Shown here one piece after another: positions 35,901 through 44,832 of a stretch of DNA of 64,000 nucleotides (its first letter is position 1; each line of letters begins with the position of its first letter). Below the pieces are notes generated by a model that was given only the letters and a program-made list of their open reading frames with translations, had not been told where the DNA came from and did not search any database. The position numbers and the translations under genes are program-made. Location of the stretch: the NCBI RefSeq assembly GCF_000426825.1, contig NZ_AUGC01000001.1, positions 310,001 through 374,000 of the forward strand, in the 5' to 3' direction. Origin of the DNA: Thermonema rossianum DSM 10300. GTDB taxonomy: Bacteria; Bacteroidota; Bacteroidia; Cytophagales; Thermonemataceae.

Positions 35901-38550
35901 TTGTTGTTGGGGACTTTTGTTGGGATTGTACTTGTTGGGGGTTCGTGGCTTGTGGGCACAGAATTTGAACGGGCAAGTGCTGGATGACAGCAGCTCTGTT
36001 CCTTTGCCAAGTGTTGCTGTCTTGCTGCTTGATTCAGCAAATACGGTCGCTGCCTATGCCATCACTGATGCTGAGGGGCGGTTTGTGCTAACCCTGCCGG
36101 ACGGACTGCCTGCCGGAGCACGCCTCCAGGCAAGCCTCATGGGTTATGAGCCCCTCGAGTTGCCTTTAAATAAACTGCCTTCGCCTTTGATTTTGCGCTT
36201 GCGTCCAGCTGCCTTTGCCCTCGAAGAGGTGGTTATTCGCGATGCCGCCGTGCAACGCCGGGGCGATACCCTTGTTTATGATGTGGCGTCCTTCACCAAA
36301 GCGCAAGACCGCACTTTAGCTGATGTGCTGCGCCGCATGCCCGGTATAGAGGTGAGTGACGACGGACGCATATTTTACCAAGGTGAAGCCATACGGAAGT
36401 TTTACATCGAAGGTGACGACTTTTTGGGAGGGCGCTACGGCATTGCTACAAAAGCGTTGCAAAGCAAAGATGTGGATAAGATAGAGATATATGAAAAGCA
36501 TCAGCCCTTGCGTATGTTGCAGGGGGTAGTCCAAGGGGAAGGGGCAGCACTGAACGTGAAGCTGAAGGAAGAAGCCAAAATGCAGCTGAAGGGTACTGCC
36601 AAAGTAGAGGCAGGCATGCCGGCAAAAGCCTACAGAGGGGAGATGAACAGCCTGTCGGTCAATCAAAAGTGGAAGTTGATGGGCAGTGCCTACTACAATA
36701 CTTTGGGTGAGTCACTGTCGCAATATTTGATAGACCATACCGCTGATGTATTGACGCAGGTAGAAAGACAACTTGAACAACAAGGCTATCTCAACAAGCT
36801 GTCTTTGCGTTTTCCTACACCTTCGGCAAATATTTTACCGAAGGCTTACTATCCGCTCAACGAAAGCGCTTTGCTTTCTTTAAACCTTTCACGTGCTGTA
36901 AGCAAGCAGGCTACTTGGCGGGGCAATGTGTATGCATGGCGTCATACTGACTGGCAGCAATACAAGGCAGATTATAGCTACTTTTTGCCTACCGATACGC
37001 TGCGGCAGCAGGAGTGGCAGCAGCTTGGGCAAGGACAAAACCGTCTGCTTGCTTCTGTGGGCTATCAAGATAATGCCCAAAACTATTTTCTTTCCAATCA
37101 TTTGGAACTGGAATATGCCGGAGACACAGGTGCCGGACACTTACAAGCCGAAGTGCCTGTGCAACAACAAGAGATTTCACGTGAAGGCTATCGCTTGAAT
37201 AACACCTTTCGGCAAAGCAAGCTTGCCAAAGGGGGCTTTTGGGACTTGCATCACCATTTGCAGTTCCGCAGGCGCAGCGAGCAGTTGCAGGTGCGTCCCG
37301 GTATATATGATGCACTGCTCAATCGTGGGGAGGCATTCGAGCAGCTCCGACAGCACTGGCAAAGTACCTATGCCCAAAGTGACTTGGGATTTGACAGGCA
37401 GTGGCAATGGGGGGCATGGCAATTGACTTCGCAGGCAGCCCACCGGCTGGAATATGCCGGAATTTATTCGGACCTGTACGCCGAAGCACGCCGCATAGAT
37501 AGTGCTGCTTTTATCAATTCATTTACTTTTTTCAAACAGCAGGGCGAGCTCGCACTGAAGTGGCAACGGCAGCATGGGCGTTGGAACTTCAAAGGGACTT
37601 TGCCATTGAGTTACATGGGCGGCTGGTACCGCAACCACCCCATAGAAACACAAAGGCAACAGCTGGCTTTTTTGCTATTCATGCCCCAACTACACATAGC
37701 CTATAGGTGGGGCGACTGGAGCGGTGTATTGTCGTGGCAGCGCAAGCAAGAAATCACTGACTTGTGGCAGCTGCCCACGGGCTATGTGCTTACCGATTAT
37801 CGCACTTTGACAGCTAACGGAATGGAGGTGCAGCTGCTGGAAAGGCAAAATACCAGCTTGCGCCTTGATTACAAATGGTTGTCTGAAGGTTTATTTTTCC
37901 ATTGGCGGGCAACATACGAGCGGCAGCATAGCCCTTTCTTGACAAAAGTTGTTTTTGAAAATGGACTTCTGCGCAGCCGTCAACAGACTTTCGACAATCA
38001 AAGCGAGCATTACATGCTCAACGGTGGTTTGGATAAACGCTGGAGCTTTTGGGATTTGCTGCTTACTTTAAACCTGTATTACAGTCATATACGCAACTGG
38101 ATATGGCAACAAAGTACGCCGCAAGCTGTGTATCAGCGGAGGTGGCAGTACGTCGCACGCTTGCAGCTGTCACCTTTAAAGTGGCTGGATATGGATGCTA
38201 ACGTACAATACACAAGAAATGATGTTTATGATGCGAGCCGGGCGCAACGCTTGGGCACCCCTGTCAACAGCCTAAGCATAGAAGCGAAAGTAAACATGAA
38301 AGCGGGGAAGTGGTCTTTGCAGCTGACAAACAAGTATTACTATCTGCAAACGGGGCAGGCATATGAGTTCTTGCAAACCGATGGGCGCTTGCAATACAGG
38401 CTTCCAATGGTCGATTTGTTTTTTAGTTGCCTGAACTTATGGAATGAAAAGCAGTGGGTAGAGCAGTCTATCGAGCAGAACCGTCTGTTGCAAGCCGTTT
38501 ATTTTTTACGTCCACGCACCCTGACAGTGGGCGCATATTTCAACTTCTGA
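35872..38550 (+). CDS. TonB-receptor-like outer membrane protein paired with GLPGLI
   Basis: An 892-residue protein: signal peptide (GNCCWGLLLGLYLLGVRGLWAQ), carboxypeptidase-D regulatory-like domain (LNGQVLDDSSSVPLPSVAVLLLDSANTVAAYAITDAEGRFVLTLP, near 32-110), a plug-like domain (TLADVLRRMPGIEVSDDGRIFYQGEAIRKFYIEGDDFLGGRYGIATKALQSKDVDKIEIYEKHQP) and a large barrel rich in W, Q and Y that ends FLRPRTLTVGAYFNF with a terminal aromatic residue. It is TonB-dependent-receptor-like but no TonB box is evident by eye. The 29-nt overlap with the GLPGLI gene implies coupled expression. Substrate unknown; the small secreted protein upstream is a candidate partner. Confidence 0.85.
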   Translation: MSIKSKRTGNCCWGLLLGLYLLGVRGLWAQNLNGQVLDDSSSVPLPSVAVLLLDSANTVAAYAITDAEGRFVLTLPDGLPAGARLQASLMGYEPLELPLNKLPSPLILRLRPAAFALEEVVIRDAAVQRRGDTLVYDVASFTKAQDRTLADVLRRMPGIEVSDDGRIFYQGEAIRKFYIEGDDFLGGRYGIATKALQSKDVDKIEIYEKHQPLRMLQGVVQGEGAALNVKLKEEAKMQLKGTAKVEAGMPAKAYRGEMNSLSVNQKWKLMGSAYYNTLGESLSQYLIDHTADVLTQVERQLEQQGYLNKLSLRFPTPSANILPKAYYPLNESALLSLNLSRAVSKQATWRGNVYAWRHTDWQQYKADYSYFLPTDTLRQQEWQQLGQGQNRLLASVGYQDNAQNYFLSNHLELEYAGDTGAGHLQAEVPVQQQEISREGYRLNNTFRQSKLAKGGFWDLHHHLQFRRRSEQLQVRPGIYDALLNRGEAFEQLRQHWQSTYAQSDLGFDRQWQWGAWQLTSQAAHRLEYAGIYSDLYAEARRIDSAAFINSFTFFKQQGELALKWQRQHGRWNFKGTLPLSYMGGWYRNHPIETQRQQLAFLLFMPQLHIAYRWGDWSGVLSWQRKQEITDLWQLPTGYVLTDYRTLTANGMEVQLLERQNTSLRLDYKWLSEGLFFHWRATYERQHSPFLTKVVFENGLLRSRQQTFDNQSEHYMLNGGLDKRWSFWDLLLTLNLYYSHIRNWIWQQSTPQAVYQRRWQYVARLQLSPLKWLDMDANVQYTRNDVYDASRAQRLGTPVNSLSIEAKVNMKAGKWSLQLTNKYYYLQTGQAYEFLQTDGRLQYRLPMVDLFFSCLNLWNEKQWVEQSIEQNRLLQAVYFLRPRTLTVGAYFNF

Positions 38551-38664
38551 AGTGTACTGCTCAAAAAACAGGCGCCATATCAAAAGAATGCCGGTGGCAG
38601 CGCAATACAAGTCCAAGCTGTTACGGTAAACACCAAACGGAGAGAGCATTGCCTTCAGCCGCTT

Positions 38665-38752
38665 ATGCAGCATGGAGTGACGAACCAAGCCTGTCACTTC
38701 TCGATCCTCGAAACCTGTCATTTCGAACCCCATGTGGTGAGGAGAGAAATCG
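38665..38752. repeat. Second REP-like element copy (degenerate)
   Basis: GTCATTTCGAAC (38717-38728) followed after a short spacer by GAGAGAAATC (38742-38751) repeats the left-arm pattern of the element near 2594. Upstream text (GGAGTGACGAA, CTGTCACTTC) provides partial pairing. The copy is less symmetric than the first. It lies between the receptor gene and arsR; the rest of 38551-38855 shows no gene. Confidence 0.5.
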
Positions 38753-38855
38753 CAAGTCCATATTTTCAAAATAAAAAGAATCGGCACTTTCTTGCTTGTG
38801 CCCGAAAAGACAAAGAAGAAAAGCTTGGCTGTTTTTAGAAGAGTTTTTAAAAATA

Positions 38856-38875
38856 TTCATCGTAATATTGCGATA
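38856..38875. promoter_or_regulatory. ArsR-type operator 1 (upstream of arsR)
   Basis: TTCATCGTAATATTGCGATA is a near-perfect palindrome (ATCGTAAT/ATTGCGAT). A second copy differing at two positions precedes arsI. It covers the -33 region of the arsR promoter, the position expected for repression. Confidence 0.8.
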
Positions 38876-38898
38876 TTAAAAAATAGTAACTACCTTTG
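38867..38898 (+). promoter_or_regulatory. Promoter of arsR
   Basis: ATTG (38867-38870), 20 nt, then TACCTTTG (38891-38898) match the Bacteroidota -33/-7 consensus. The -33 lies inside operator 1, and the predicted start is about 10 nt upstream of the GTG at 38914. Confidence 0.65.
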
Positions 38899-38913
38899 TA
38901 AAAAAGCAAAGCA

Positions 38914-39225
38914 GTGGGGATTACCAAGAGCAACCTGTTTAGTGAAGAGCAGAATCGTCTGAGTACGCTGTTGAAGGTGTTGGCGCATCCGGCACGCATT
39001 GCCATCTTGCAGCATTTGGCAAGTACACCCGGTTGTATCAACACCGATTTGGTGCAGGAGTTGGGCTTGGCTCAAGCAACAGTTTCACAGCATTTGAAAG
39101 CACTGAAAGAAGCCGGCATTATTCAAGGAAGCATCGAGGGAAATTGCTTGTGCTATTGTATTGACACGGAACGCTGGCAGGAAGTGAAGCAGCAAATCAT
39201 GTCTTTTTTGTCTGAAATAGCTTGA
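38914..39225 (+). CDS. arsR: ArsR/SmtB-family metalloregulator
   Basis: A 103-residue winged-helix repressor that binds its operator until arsenite, antimonite or another thiophilic ligand releases it. The HTH reads DLVQELGLAQATVSQHLKALKEAGIIQG (45-72). Cysteines lie at C41, C78, C80 and C82 (GNCLCYC); the usual first-helix pair CxC is reduced to C41-I-N, so the sensor site is either the C-terminal cluster or differently built. The start is GTG at 38914; no ATG fits. Two matching operators flank this gene, one before it and one before arsI. Confidence 0.93.
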   Translation: MGITKSNLFSEEQNRLSTLLKVLAHPARIAILQHLASTPGCINTDLVQELGLAQATVSQHLKALKEAGIIQGSIEGNCLCYCIDTERWQEVKQQIMSFLSEIA

Positions 39226-39268
39226 AAAGCAAGAAAAGGGCTATTAAAATCAAAAGTGATTTTATTTA

Positions 39269-39288
39269 TTCATCGCAATATTGCAATA
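39269..39288. promoter_or_regulatory. ArsR-type operator 2 (upstream of arsI)
   Basis: TTCATCGCAATATTGCAATA repeats operator 1 with two changes (T to C, G to A), between arsR and arsI, 18 nt before the arsI ATG. Confidence 0.8.
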
Positions 39289-39306
39289 ACTAAAAATTAA
39301 AAAATC

Positions 39307-39765
39307 ATGAATCAGTTAACCGTATCACCCAAAGTACACATCAGTCTTTACACACGAGATATTGAAGCAATGACTGACTTTTACAGCCGGTTTTTGGGTC
39401 AGCAGCCCGACAAAAGACGGGAAGACTATGCCAAATACGACTTGGACGTTCCGCCGTGGGTGTTGTCGTTTGTGTTGAAACCGGAAATGGCAGCTGCCGT
39501 ACCCGGACACTTGGGCATAAGGGTGAGCTCCCCACAAGAGGTCGAAGCTTGGAAAAAGCATTGCTTGGCACAGAACATAGCCGTGCGTGAAGAAAAGGGG
39601 GTGAACTGCTGTTATGCCATTCAAGATAAGTTTTGGGTGCAGGATCCGGAGGGAAATTGGTTGGAAATTTACTATTTTCATCAAGATGCCGAGTGGTCGG
39701 CACCGGAGCAAACAGAAGGCGAGGGCGAGGCGATTACTGCGGCAAGCAGCTGTTGTAAATCGTAG
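39307..39765 (+). CDS. arsI: ArsI/CadI-family vicinal-oxygen-chelate dioxygenase (probable C-As lyase)
   Basis: A 152-residue glyoxalase-fold protein of the ArsI/CadI family, whose characterised ArsI members cleave methyl or aryl groups from trivalent organoarsenicals. Features: KVHISLYTRDIEAMTDFYSRFLGQQPDKRREDYAKYDLDVPP, H68 in PGHLGIRV, the vicinal cysteine pair C101-C102 in VNCCYAIQDKFWVQDPEGN, and E120 in WLEIY; H11, H68 and E120 fit metal ligands. The tail ends SSCCKS, a second cysteine pair. With arsR it forms a two-gene inducible unit. Related heavy-metal CadI proteins cannot be excluded. Confidence 0.88.
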   Translation: MNQLTVSPKVHISLYTRDIEAMTDFYSRFLGQQPDKRREDYAKYDLDVPPWVLSFVLKPEMAAAVPGHLGIRVSSPQEVEAWKKHCLAQNIAVREEKGVNCCYAIQDKFWVQDPEGNWLEIYYFHQDAEWSAPEQTEGEGEAITAASSCCKS

Positions 39766-39866
39766 AGCAGGGGGAGCGGGGGCAGGCGGCTGTCCCTGTA
39801 TATGCCTTTTGCTTTGCTCGAAATAGTTCTGCTTACTGAGGTGTTCAATGTTTTAATATTCGAGGC

Positions 39867-40466
39867 ATGAAAATTTTAGTCATAGGCGCCACGGGCACTA
39901 TTGGTAGCGCTCTGGTGCATGTATGGAAAGACAAGCACGAAGTGCTGGAAGCTTCTTATGCACGCAGCTCATTGAAGGTTGATTTGCGCTCCCGTGATTC
40001 CATTGAGCAGTTGTTTGCACAGACCGGTGCGCTCGATGCGGTAGTATGCACGGCGGGGGAAGCGCGTTGGGCGCCTTTTGAAGAAATGAGCGAAGAAGAT
40101 TTTCGGATAGGGCTGGAGTCCAAATTGATGGGGCAGGTGCGAGTGGTGCAGATAGGCGCCCGCTATGTAAAAGCCGGTGGTTCCATTACGCTTACTACAG
40201 GTATTTTAGCCGATGATCCGGTTTATCAGACCACTTCGGCGGCGATGGTCAATGGTGCGTTGCACAGCTTTGTGAAGGCAGCATCTTTGGAAATGCCTTA
40301 TGGGGTGCGTTTGAACGTGGTATCACCCGGCTTGGTGGAGCCGGCAGCCGAACGCTATGCCTCTTATTTTCCCGGACATGTGCCCGTATCTATGGAGCGG
40401 GTGATACAGGCTTATACCAAGAGTGTAGAAGGACGCATACATGGGCAAATTGTGCGGGTGTATTAA
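39867..40466 (+). CDS. Short-chain dehydrogenase/reductase (short form)
   Basis: A 199-residue Rossmann-fold SDR. The NAD(P)-binding turn GATGTIGSAL (8-17) is present, and the short sequence VCTAGEARWAPFEEMSEEDFRIGLESKLMGQVRVVQIGARYVKAGGSITLTTGIL fits the atypical/complex SDR group. The usual catalytic YxxxK is not obvious; the equivalent region reads TTSAAMVNGALHSFVKAASLEMP, with lysine K136 and no tyrosine. Substrate unknown. About 100 nt separate it from arsI and no operon link is clear. Confidence 0.78.
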   Translation: MKILVIGATGTIGSALVHVWKDKHEVLEASYARSSLKVDLRSRDSIEQLFAQTGALDAVVCTAGEARWAPFEEMSEEDFRIGLESKLMGQVRVVQIGARYVKAGGSITLTTGILADDPVYQTTSAAMVNGALHSFVKAASLEMPYGVRLNVVSPGLVEPAAERYASYFPGHVPVSMERVIQAYTKSVEGRIHGQIVRVY

Positions 40467-40471
40467 AAAAA

Positions 40472-40499
40472 CATGGGTAGTGGATGGCCACTACCCATG
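40472..40499. terminator. Bidirectional hairpin between SDR and DJ-1 genes
   Basis: CATGGGTAGTGG (40472-40483) pairs perfectly with CCACTACCCATG (40488-40499) around a 4-nt loop. On the minus strand a T run follows, terminating the DJ-1 gene; plus-strand T13 occurs 12 nt downstream. Confidence 0.85.
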
Positions 40500-40526
40500 A
40501 AGTGTAAACGCTTTTTTTTTTTTTGC

Positions 40527-41102
40527 TTAGGCAGGGATTTCTTCCCGCATGAGCTTCAAAAATTCACGAATGAAAGCCGGATGAGCAGGCCATGCAGGCG
40601 CTGTTACCAGATTGCCATCTACCACGGCCTGGTCGGCAGGCACTTCTTTGAAAGTACCACCGGCAAGCGTTACTTCCGGACCCACTGCCGGATAGGCGGT
40701 CAAGGTGCGCCCTTTTACCACGCCCGCAGCCGTAAGGATTTGTATGCCATGGCAAATGGCGGCTACCGGCTTGTCGGCTTCGAAGAAGTGGCGCACGATG
40801 TCGAGCACGCGTTTATTGAGGCGCAGGTATTCGGGCGCCCGTCCACCGGCAATGACCAGGCCGTCGTATTGTTCGGGCTGCACCTCATCGAAAGAATAGG
40901 ACAGGGTAAACCAGTGTCCCGGCTTTTCGCTGTAGGTTTGCTCGCCTTCGAAGTCGTGAATGGCCGTACGCACTTTTTCCCCTTTCTTTTTGTCGGGGCA
41001 GACGGCATGCACTTCGTAGCCTACCATCAGTAGCATTTGGTAGGGTACCATGGTTTCGTAGTCTTCGGCGTAGTCGCCGGTAAGCAGCAGTACTTTTTTC
41101 AT
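40527..41102 (-). CDS. DJ-1/PfpI family protein
   Basis: A 191-residue flavodoxin-like domain protein of the DJ-1/PfpI superfamily. The nucleophile elbow [10 protein letters not shown] carries C117 and H118; [19 protein letters not shown] matches the PfpI-like GGxxP loop; a Glu (E15-containing DYAEDYE) near the start may complete the site. Members act as chaperones, glyoxalase III-like or amidohydrolases; which applies here is unknown. Monocistronic. Confidence 0.9.
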   Translation of the reverse strand: MKKVLLLTGDYAEDYETMVPYQMLLMVGYEVHAVCPDKKKGEKVRTAIHDFEGEQTYSEKPGHWFTLSYSFDEVQPEQYDGLVIAGGRAPEYLRLNKRVLDIVRHFFEADKPVAAICHGIQILTAAGVVKGRTLTAYPAVGPEVTLAGGTFKEVPADQAVVDGNLVTAPAWPAHPAFIREFLKLMREEIPA

Positions 41103-41210
41103 GATTGTAAAGATTTAGTTGAACATGTCATGATGTTAGTTTTTTTGTCTTTGAAAATCAAGTATTTAATGTTGTTTTTCCGTGAATTTTTTGTGTTTTT
41201 AGTATGAAGG

Positions 41211-42446
41211 TCAGGGGGCTTGGGGCGCGGCGTCGGCTTCATCCCAAAACTCGGCACCGTGCAAGCCCACATAGCCGGTTTTTCCATTGAACAGCTTCAC
41301 TTCAGCCATTTCTTTCGACACCAGGTAAGCTTCTGCGTATTTCAAAGGGAGAATGGCTTGTCCCTTCCGGTTGATGAACCCATACTTGCCGTTTTGTGCA
41401 ACCCATGTGTATTCCGGAAACTGAAAATGCCATGCATCATCAAAAACAGGGGGAATCACCATCTCGCCTTGGTGGTTGATGAAGCCGAAGTGCCGGCCTT
41501 GGCGTATCATTGCCAAGCCGTTGATGAACTCAAAAGCCACCTCAAAAGGTCCGGGAATTACGACTTCGTTGCGGCGATTGATATAGAAATAACCACGCTT
41601 GTCATGAACTACGGCCAGCCCTTCGTGAAATCCGCCCCCGTAGTCATATTGTGGGGCAATGACCCATTTGCCCTTTTTATCGATAAAGCCCACCAGTGCA
41701 TCGGTGACTACCAGTGCCAAGCCCTCACGAAAAAGATCGACCTCTTCATACTGCGGGGGAATCACTTCTTTACCTTTTCGATTGATGAAACCATACAGCT
41801 CGTTGCGGCGTACAGGGGCTAAGCCTTCCCGGAAAGGACCCACTTCTTCATAAACCGGTGGCACTATTTCTTCACCTTTCGTATTGACGAACCCCCATTG
41901 GCCGTTGCGCAACACCGCAGCCCTTTTTTCGTGAAACGGCTCTATTTGTTCATAGCGTGCAGCCACTATTTCTCTTCCTTGCCGGTCGATGATGCCTTGT
42001 TTCCCGTGCAGGCTAACGACGGCATAACCATTTCGAAAAGAAGAAGCCGCCTCATAGCGGGGCGCAATAACCCACTGTCCTTGCCGGTTGATAAACCCCC
42101 ATTTTCCCTTGTGTTTCACCTTGGCCAGTCCTTCACTGAAAGCATCGGCATCGTCATACAGCAGGGCAATCACTTCCCTGCCTGAGGTGTCTATAAAACC
42201 CACACTGCCATGACGTATTACTTTGGCTAAGCCTTCGCTAAACGGCTGCACATAGTCGTATTGGCAGGGAATGCTTATTTGCTTTTGCCGGTCGCAAAAG
42301 CCCCAGCGCTCGCCTTGGCGATAAGGAAAAAGCCCCACACTCTCATCCGGGCTTCGGGAAACCGGTCGTTTGGCGCAGCCGCCAAGCAGACATAAGAGCA
42401 AAAAGCCCGTGGGCAATAGCAGGCTTAGCAAGTAGTGTTTCTTCAT
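41211..42446 (-). CDS. WG-repeat lipoprotein
   Basis: A 411-residue lipoprotein (signal ending LLGGC, cysteine 24) with about 11 WG repeats, each containing a variant of GKWGFINRQGQWVIAPRYEAASSFRNGYAVV. The repeats tile from residue 40 to 405. WG repeats form beta-rich solenoids of unknown general function and are common in Bacteroidota envelope proteins. Gene stands alone; a second protein with the same layout is encoded at 63520-62291. Confidence 0.88.
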   Translation of the reverse strand: MKKHYLLSLLLPTGFLLLCLLGGCAKRPVSRSPDESVGLFPYRQGERWGFCDRQKQISIPCQYDYVQPFSEGLAKVIRHGSVGFIDTSGREVIALLYDDADAFSEGLAKVKHKGKWGFINRQGQWVIAPRYEAASSFRNGYAVVSLHGKQGIIDRQGREIVAARYEQIEPFHEKRAAVLRNGQWGFVNTKGEEIVPPVYEEVGPFREGLAPVRRNELYGFINRKGKEVIPPQYEEVDLFREGLALVVTDALVGFIDKKGKWVIAPQYDYGGGFHEGLAVVHDKRGYFYINRRNEVVIPGPFEVAFEFINGLAMIRQGRHFGFINHQGEMVIPPVFDDAWHFQFPEYTWVAQNGKYGFINRKGQAILPLKYAEAYLVSKEMAEVKLFNGKTGYVGLHGAEFWDEADAAPQAP

Positions 42447-42550
42447 GAGGCTTCTTTTTTTAAAAAAAGATAAAGACTATTGTTTTCAAAAGCAAGGCAG
42501 TCACTTATGGCGGGCGGTTTGAAGTGCCTTGTTTTTCGTAAATTGCCCCC

Positions 42551-44818
42551 ATGAATTCACAAGACAGCATGGAGCAATATTTAGCCACACTGAACGAGCC
42601 CCAGCGGCAGGCAGTAGAGCATGTAGAAGGTCCCTTGATGGTGATTGCCGGTGCCGGTTCCGGCAAAACGCGTGTGCTTACCTTTCGCATTGCCCGTTTG
42701 ATGGAGTTGGGCGTGGAGCCTTTTCAAATATTGGCACTTACATTTACCAACAAGGCGGCCGGTGAGATGCGCGAGCGTATTGAGCGCATTGTGGGCACCG
42801 AAGCACGCAGCTTATGGATGGGCACCTTTCACTCGGTGTTTGCCAAAATTTTGCGTATCGAAGGCCAACGTTTGGGCTATACCCGTGACTTTACAATTTA
42901 CGATACCGACGATTCGCGTTCGCTCATCAAAAGCATCGTGCGGGAGCTGAAACTGGATGATAAGCTCTATCGCCCGGCTTATGTGCACGGGCGTATCTCT
43001 TTGCTCAAGAACAGCCTGATTTCTTACCGTGAATATTTGTCAAATCCTATTTTTTTGGCAGAAGACGAAGCGGCGGAACGCCCCCACATAGGCACCATTT
43101 ACAAAATGTACCAGGAGCGCTGCTTCAAAGCCAATGCCATGGATTTTGACGACCTGCTGTTCAATACCAATGTGCTGTTTCGTGACCACCTCGACGTGCT
43201 GAACAAATACCAGCACCGTTTTCAGTTTATTATGGTCGATGAGTTTCAAGATACCAACCTGGCTCAATATTGGATTATACGGAAGCTTGCCAATGTGCAT
43301 CGCAACATAGGCGTGGTGGGCGATGACGCCCAAAGCATTTACGCTTTTCGCGGTGCCGACATACGCAATATATTGAACTTTCAGAAAGATTACCCCGAAG
43401 CGGTGGTGGTGCGTTTGGAGCAAAATTACCGCTCCACACAGGTGATAGTGGACGCAGCCAACGAAGTGATTGCCCACAACCTGAACCAGCTGCCCAAAAA
43501 AGTATGGACAAGCAATCCCAAAGGCGAGCTTATCAAGGTGATAGAAGCATGGAGCGACAACGAAGAAGCACGCCTGGTGGTAGATGACCTGCAAGAGCAG
43601 AAACTAAAAAAACAACTGCCCAATGGCGAAATTGCCATTCTGTATAGAACCAACGCACAGTCGAGGGCTTTTGAAGAAGCCTTGCGTCGTGCCGGCGTCA
43701 AATACCGCATCATCGGCGGCATTTCATTCTATCAGCGCAAAGAAATCAAAGATATTTTGGCTTATTTGCGTCTGACTCTCAACCCCAACGACGAGGAGGC
43801 ATTTAAGCGTATTGTAAACTTTCCGAAGCGAGGTTTGGGCAATGTAACCATAGATAAAGTATTGGTGGCTGCCCGCACCGAAGGACTGGGCTTGTGGGGC
43901 GCTTTGAAGCAGGCAAACCGTTATCTGAAAGGCAACACGCTCAGTGCCATCGAAGAGTTTACGCTGATGATAGAAGCTTTCAGGCTGATGATTCAAGAGC
44001 GGGATGCTTACGAGGTAGCCACCGAAGTGGTACGGCGCTCGGGCTTGCTCAAAGAATATTATGAAGATAAGAGTGTGGAGGGCATCGTCCGTTACGAAAA
44101 CATACAAGAGTTCTTGAATGGTGTGCAGGCGTTTGTGCAAGACCCCAACAGGGAAGATAAAAGCCTGAGTGCTTTCCTGCAGGAAGTGGCGCTGCTTACT
44201 TCGGTGGACGAAGCCGAAGACGACGAAGAAGCCGTGTCATTGATGACCGTGCACGGTGCCAAAGGGCTTGAGTTCCGGCAGGTATATGTTGTAGGCATGG
44301 AAGAAGAGCTTTTCCCGTCCTATATTTCATCGGGCACAGCCGAAGAGCTCGAAGAAGAGCGCCGCTTGTTTTATGTAGCCATGACACGGGCGAAAGAGCG
44401 CCTTACGCTTTCTTTCGCCAAAAAACGTTATATTTACGGTAACTTAAAAGACCGCACCCCCAGCCGTTTCTTACAGGAGATTCCTCCGGCTTATCTTGAC
44501 TGGCGGGGCAGCATGGCAAGCAGCCGCCCCAATGGTGACGATACCAAAGCGCACTTGGCAAGTGCCATCCGGCAGTACAAGCAAAACCAAATGCCGCCAA
44601 AGGCGACAAGCTATCGCCCGCCGGCAGATTTCCAACCCAGCGACATTGGCTTGGTGGTGGAAGGCGCGCGAGTAGAGCACAAAAAGTTCGGATTTGGACG
44701 CGTGTTGACCGTAGAAGGCAGCGGCGACGGCAAGAAAGCCACCATTCAATTTGATGAAGTAGGGCAAAAAACCCTGCTGCTGAAATTTGCCAAATTGAGA
44801 GTACACCCCAACGATTAA
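42551..44818 (+). CDS. uvrD: UvrD/PcrA-type DNA helicase (superfamily 1)
   Basis: A 755-residue 3'-5' helicase. Motif I AGAGSGKT (33-40), Q motif LNEPQRQAVEH (14-24), motif II DEFQDTN near 234, motif III GDDAQSIYAFRGAD near 258, motif IV region RLEQNYRST near 288, motif V VSLMTVHGAKGLEF near 567, motif VI FYVAMTRAKERL near 609. The C-terminus ends with the PcrA-type Tudor-like segment VEHKKFGFGRVLTVEGSGDGKKATIQF. Used in excision and mismatch repair. The DUF4290 gene follows 14 nt downstream. Confidence 0.96.
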   Translation: MNSQDSMEQYLATLNEPQRQAVEHVEGPLMVIAGAGSGKTRVLTFRIARLMELGVEPFQILALTFTNKAAGEMRERIERIVGTEARSLWMGTFHSVFAKILRIEGQRLGYTRDFTIYDTDDSRSLIKSIVRELKLDDKLYRPAYVHGRISLLKNSLISYREYLSNPIFLAEDEAAERPHIGTIYKMYQERCFKANAMDFDDLLFNTNVLFRDHLDVLNKYQHRFQFIMVDEFQDTNLAQYWIIRKLANVHRNIGVVGDDAQSIYAFRGADIRNILNFQKDYPEAVVVRLEQNYRSTQVIVDAANEVIAHNLNQLPKKVWTSNPKGELIKVIEAWSDNEEARLVVDDLQEQKLKKQLPNGEIAILYRTNAQSRAFEEALRRAGVKYRIIGGISFYQRKEIKDILAYLRLTLNPNDEEAFKRIVNFPKRGLGNVTIDKVLVAARTEGLGLWGALKQANRYLKGNTLSAIEEFTLMIEAFRLMIQERDAYEVATEVVRRSGLLKEYYEDKSVEGIVRYENIQEFLNGVQAFVQDPNREDKSLSAFLQEVALLTSVDEAEDDEEAVSLMTVHGAKGLEFRQVYVVGMEEELFPSYISSGTAEELEEERRLFYVAMTRAKERLTLSFAKKRYIYGNLKDRTPSRFLQEIPPAYLDWRGSMASSRPNGDDTKAHLASAIRQYKQNQMPPKATSYRPPADFQPSDIGLVVEGARVEHKKFGFGRVLTVEGSGDGKKATIQFDEVGQKTLLLKFAKLRVHPND

Positions 44819-44832
44819 AAAACAATACAATT

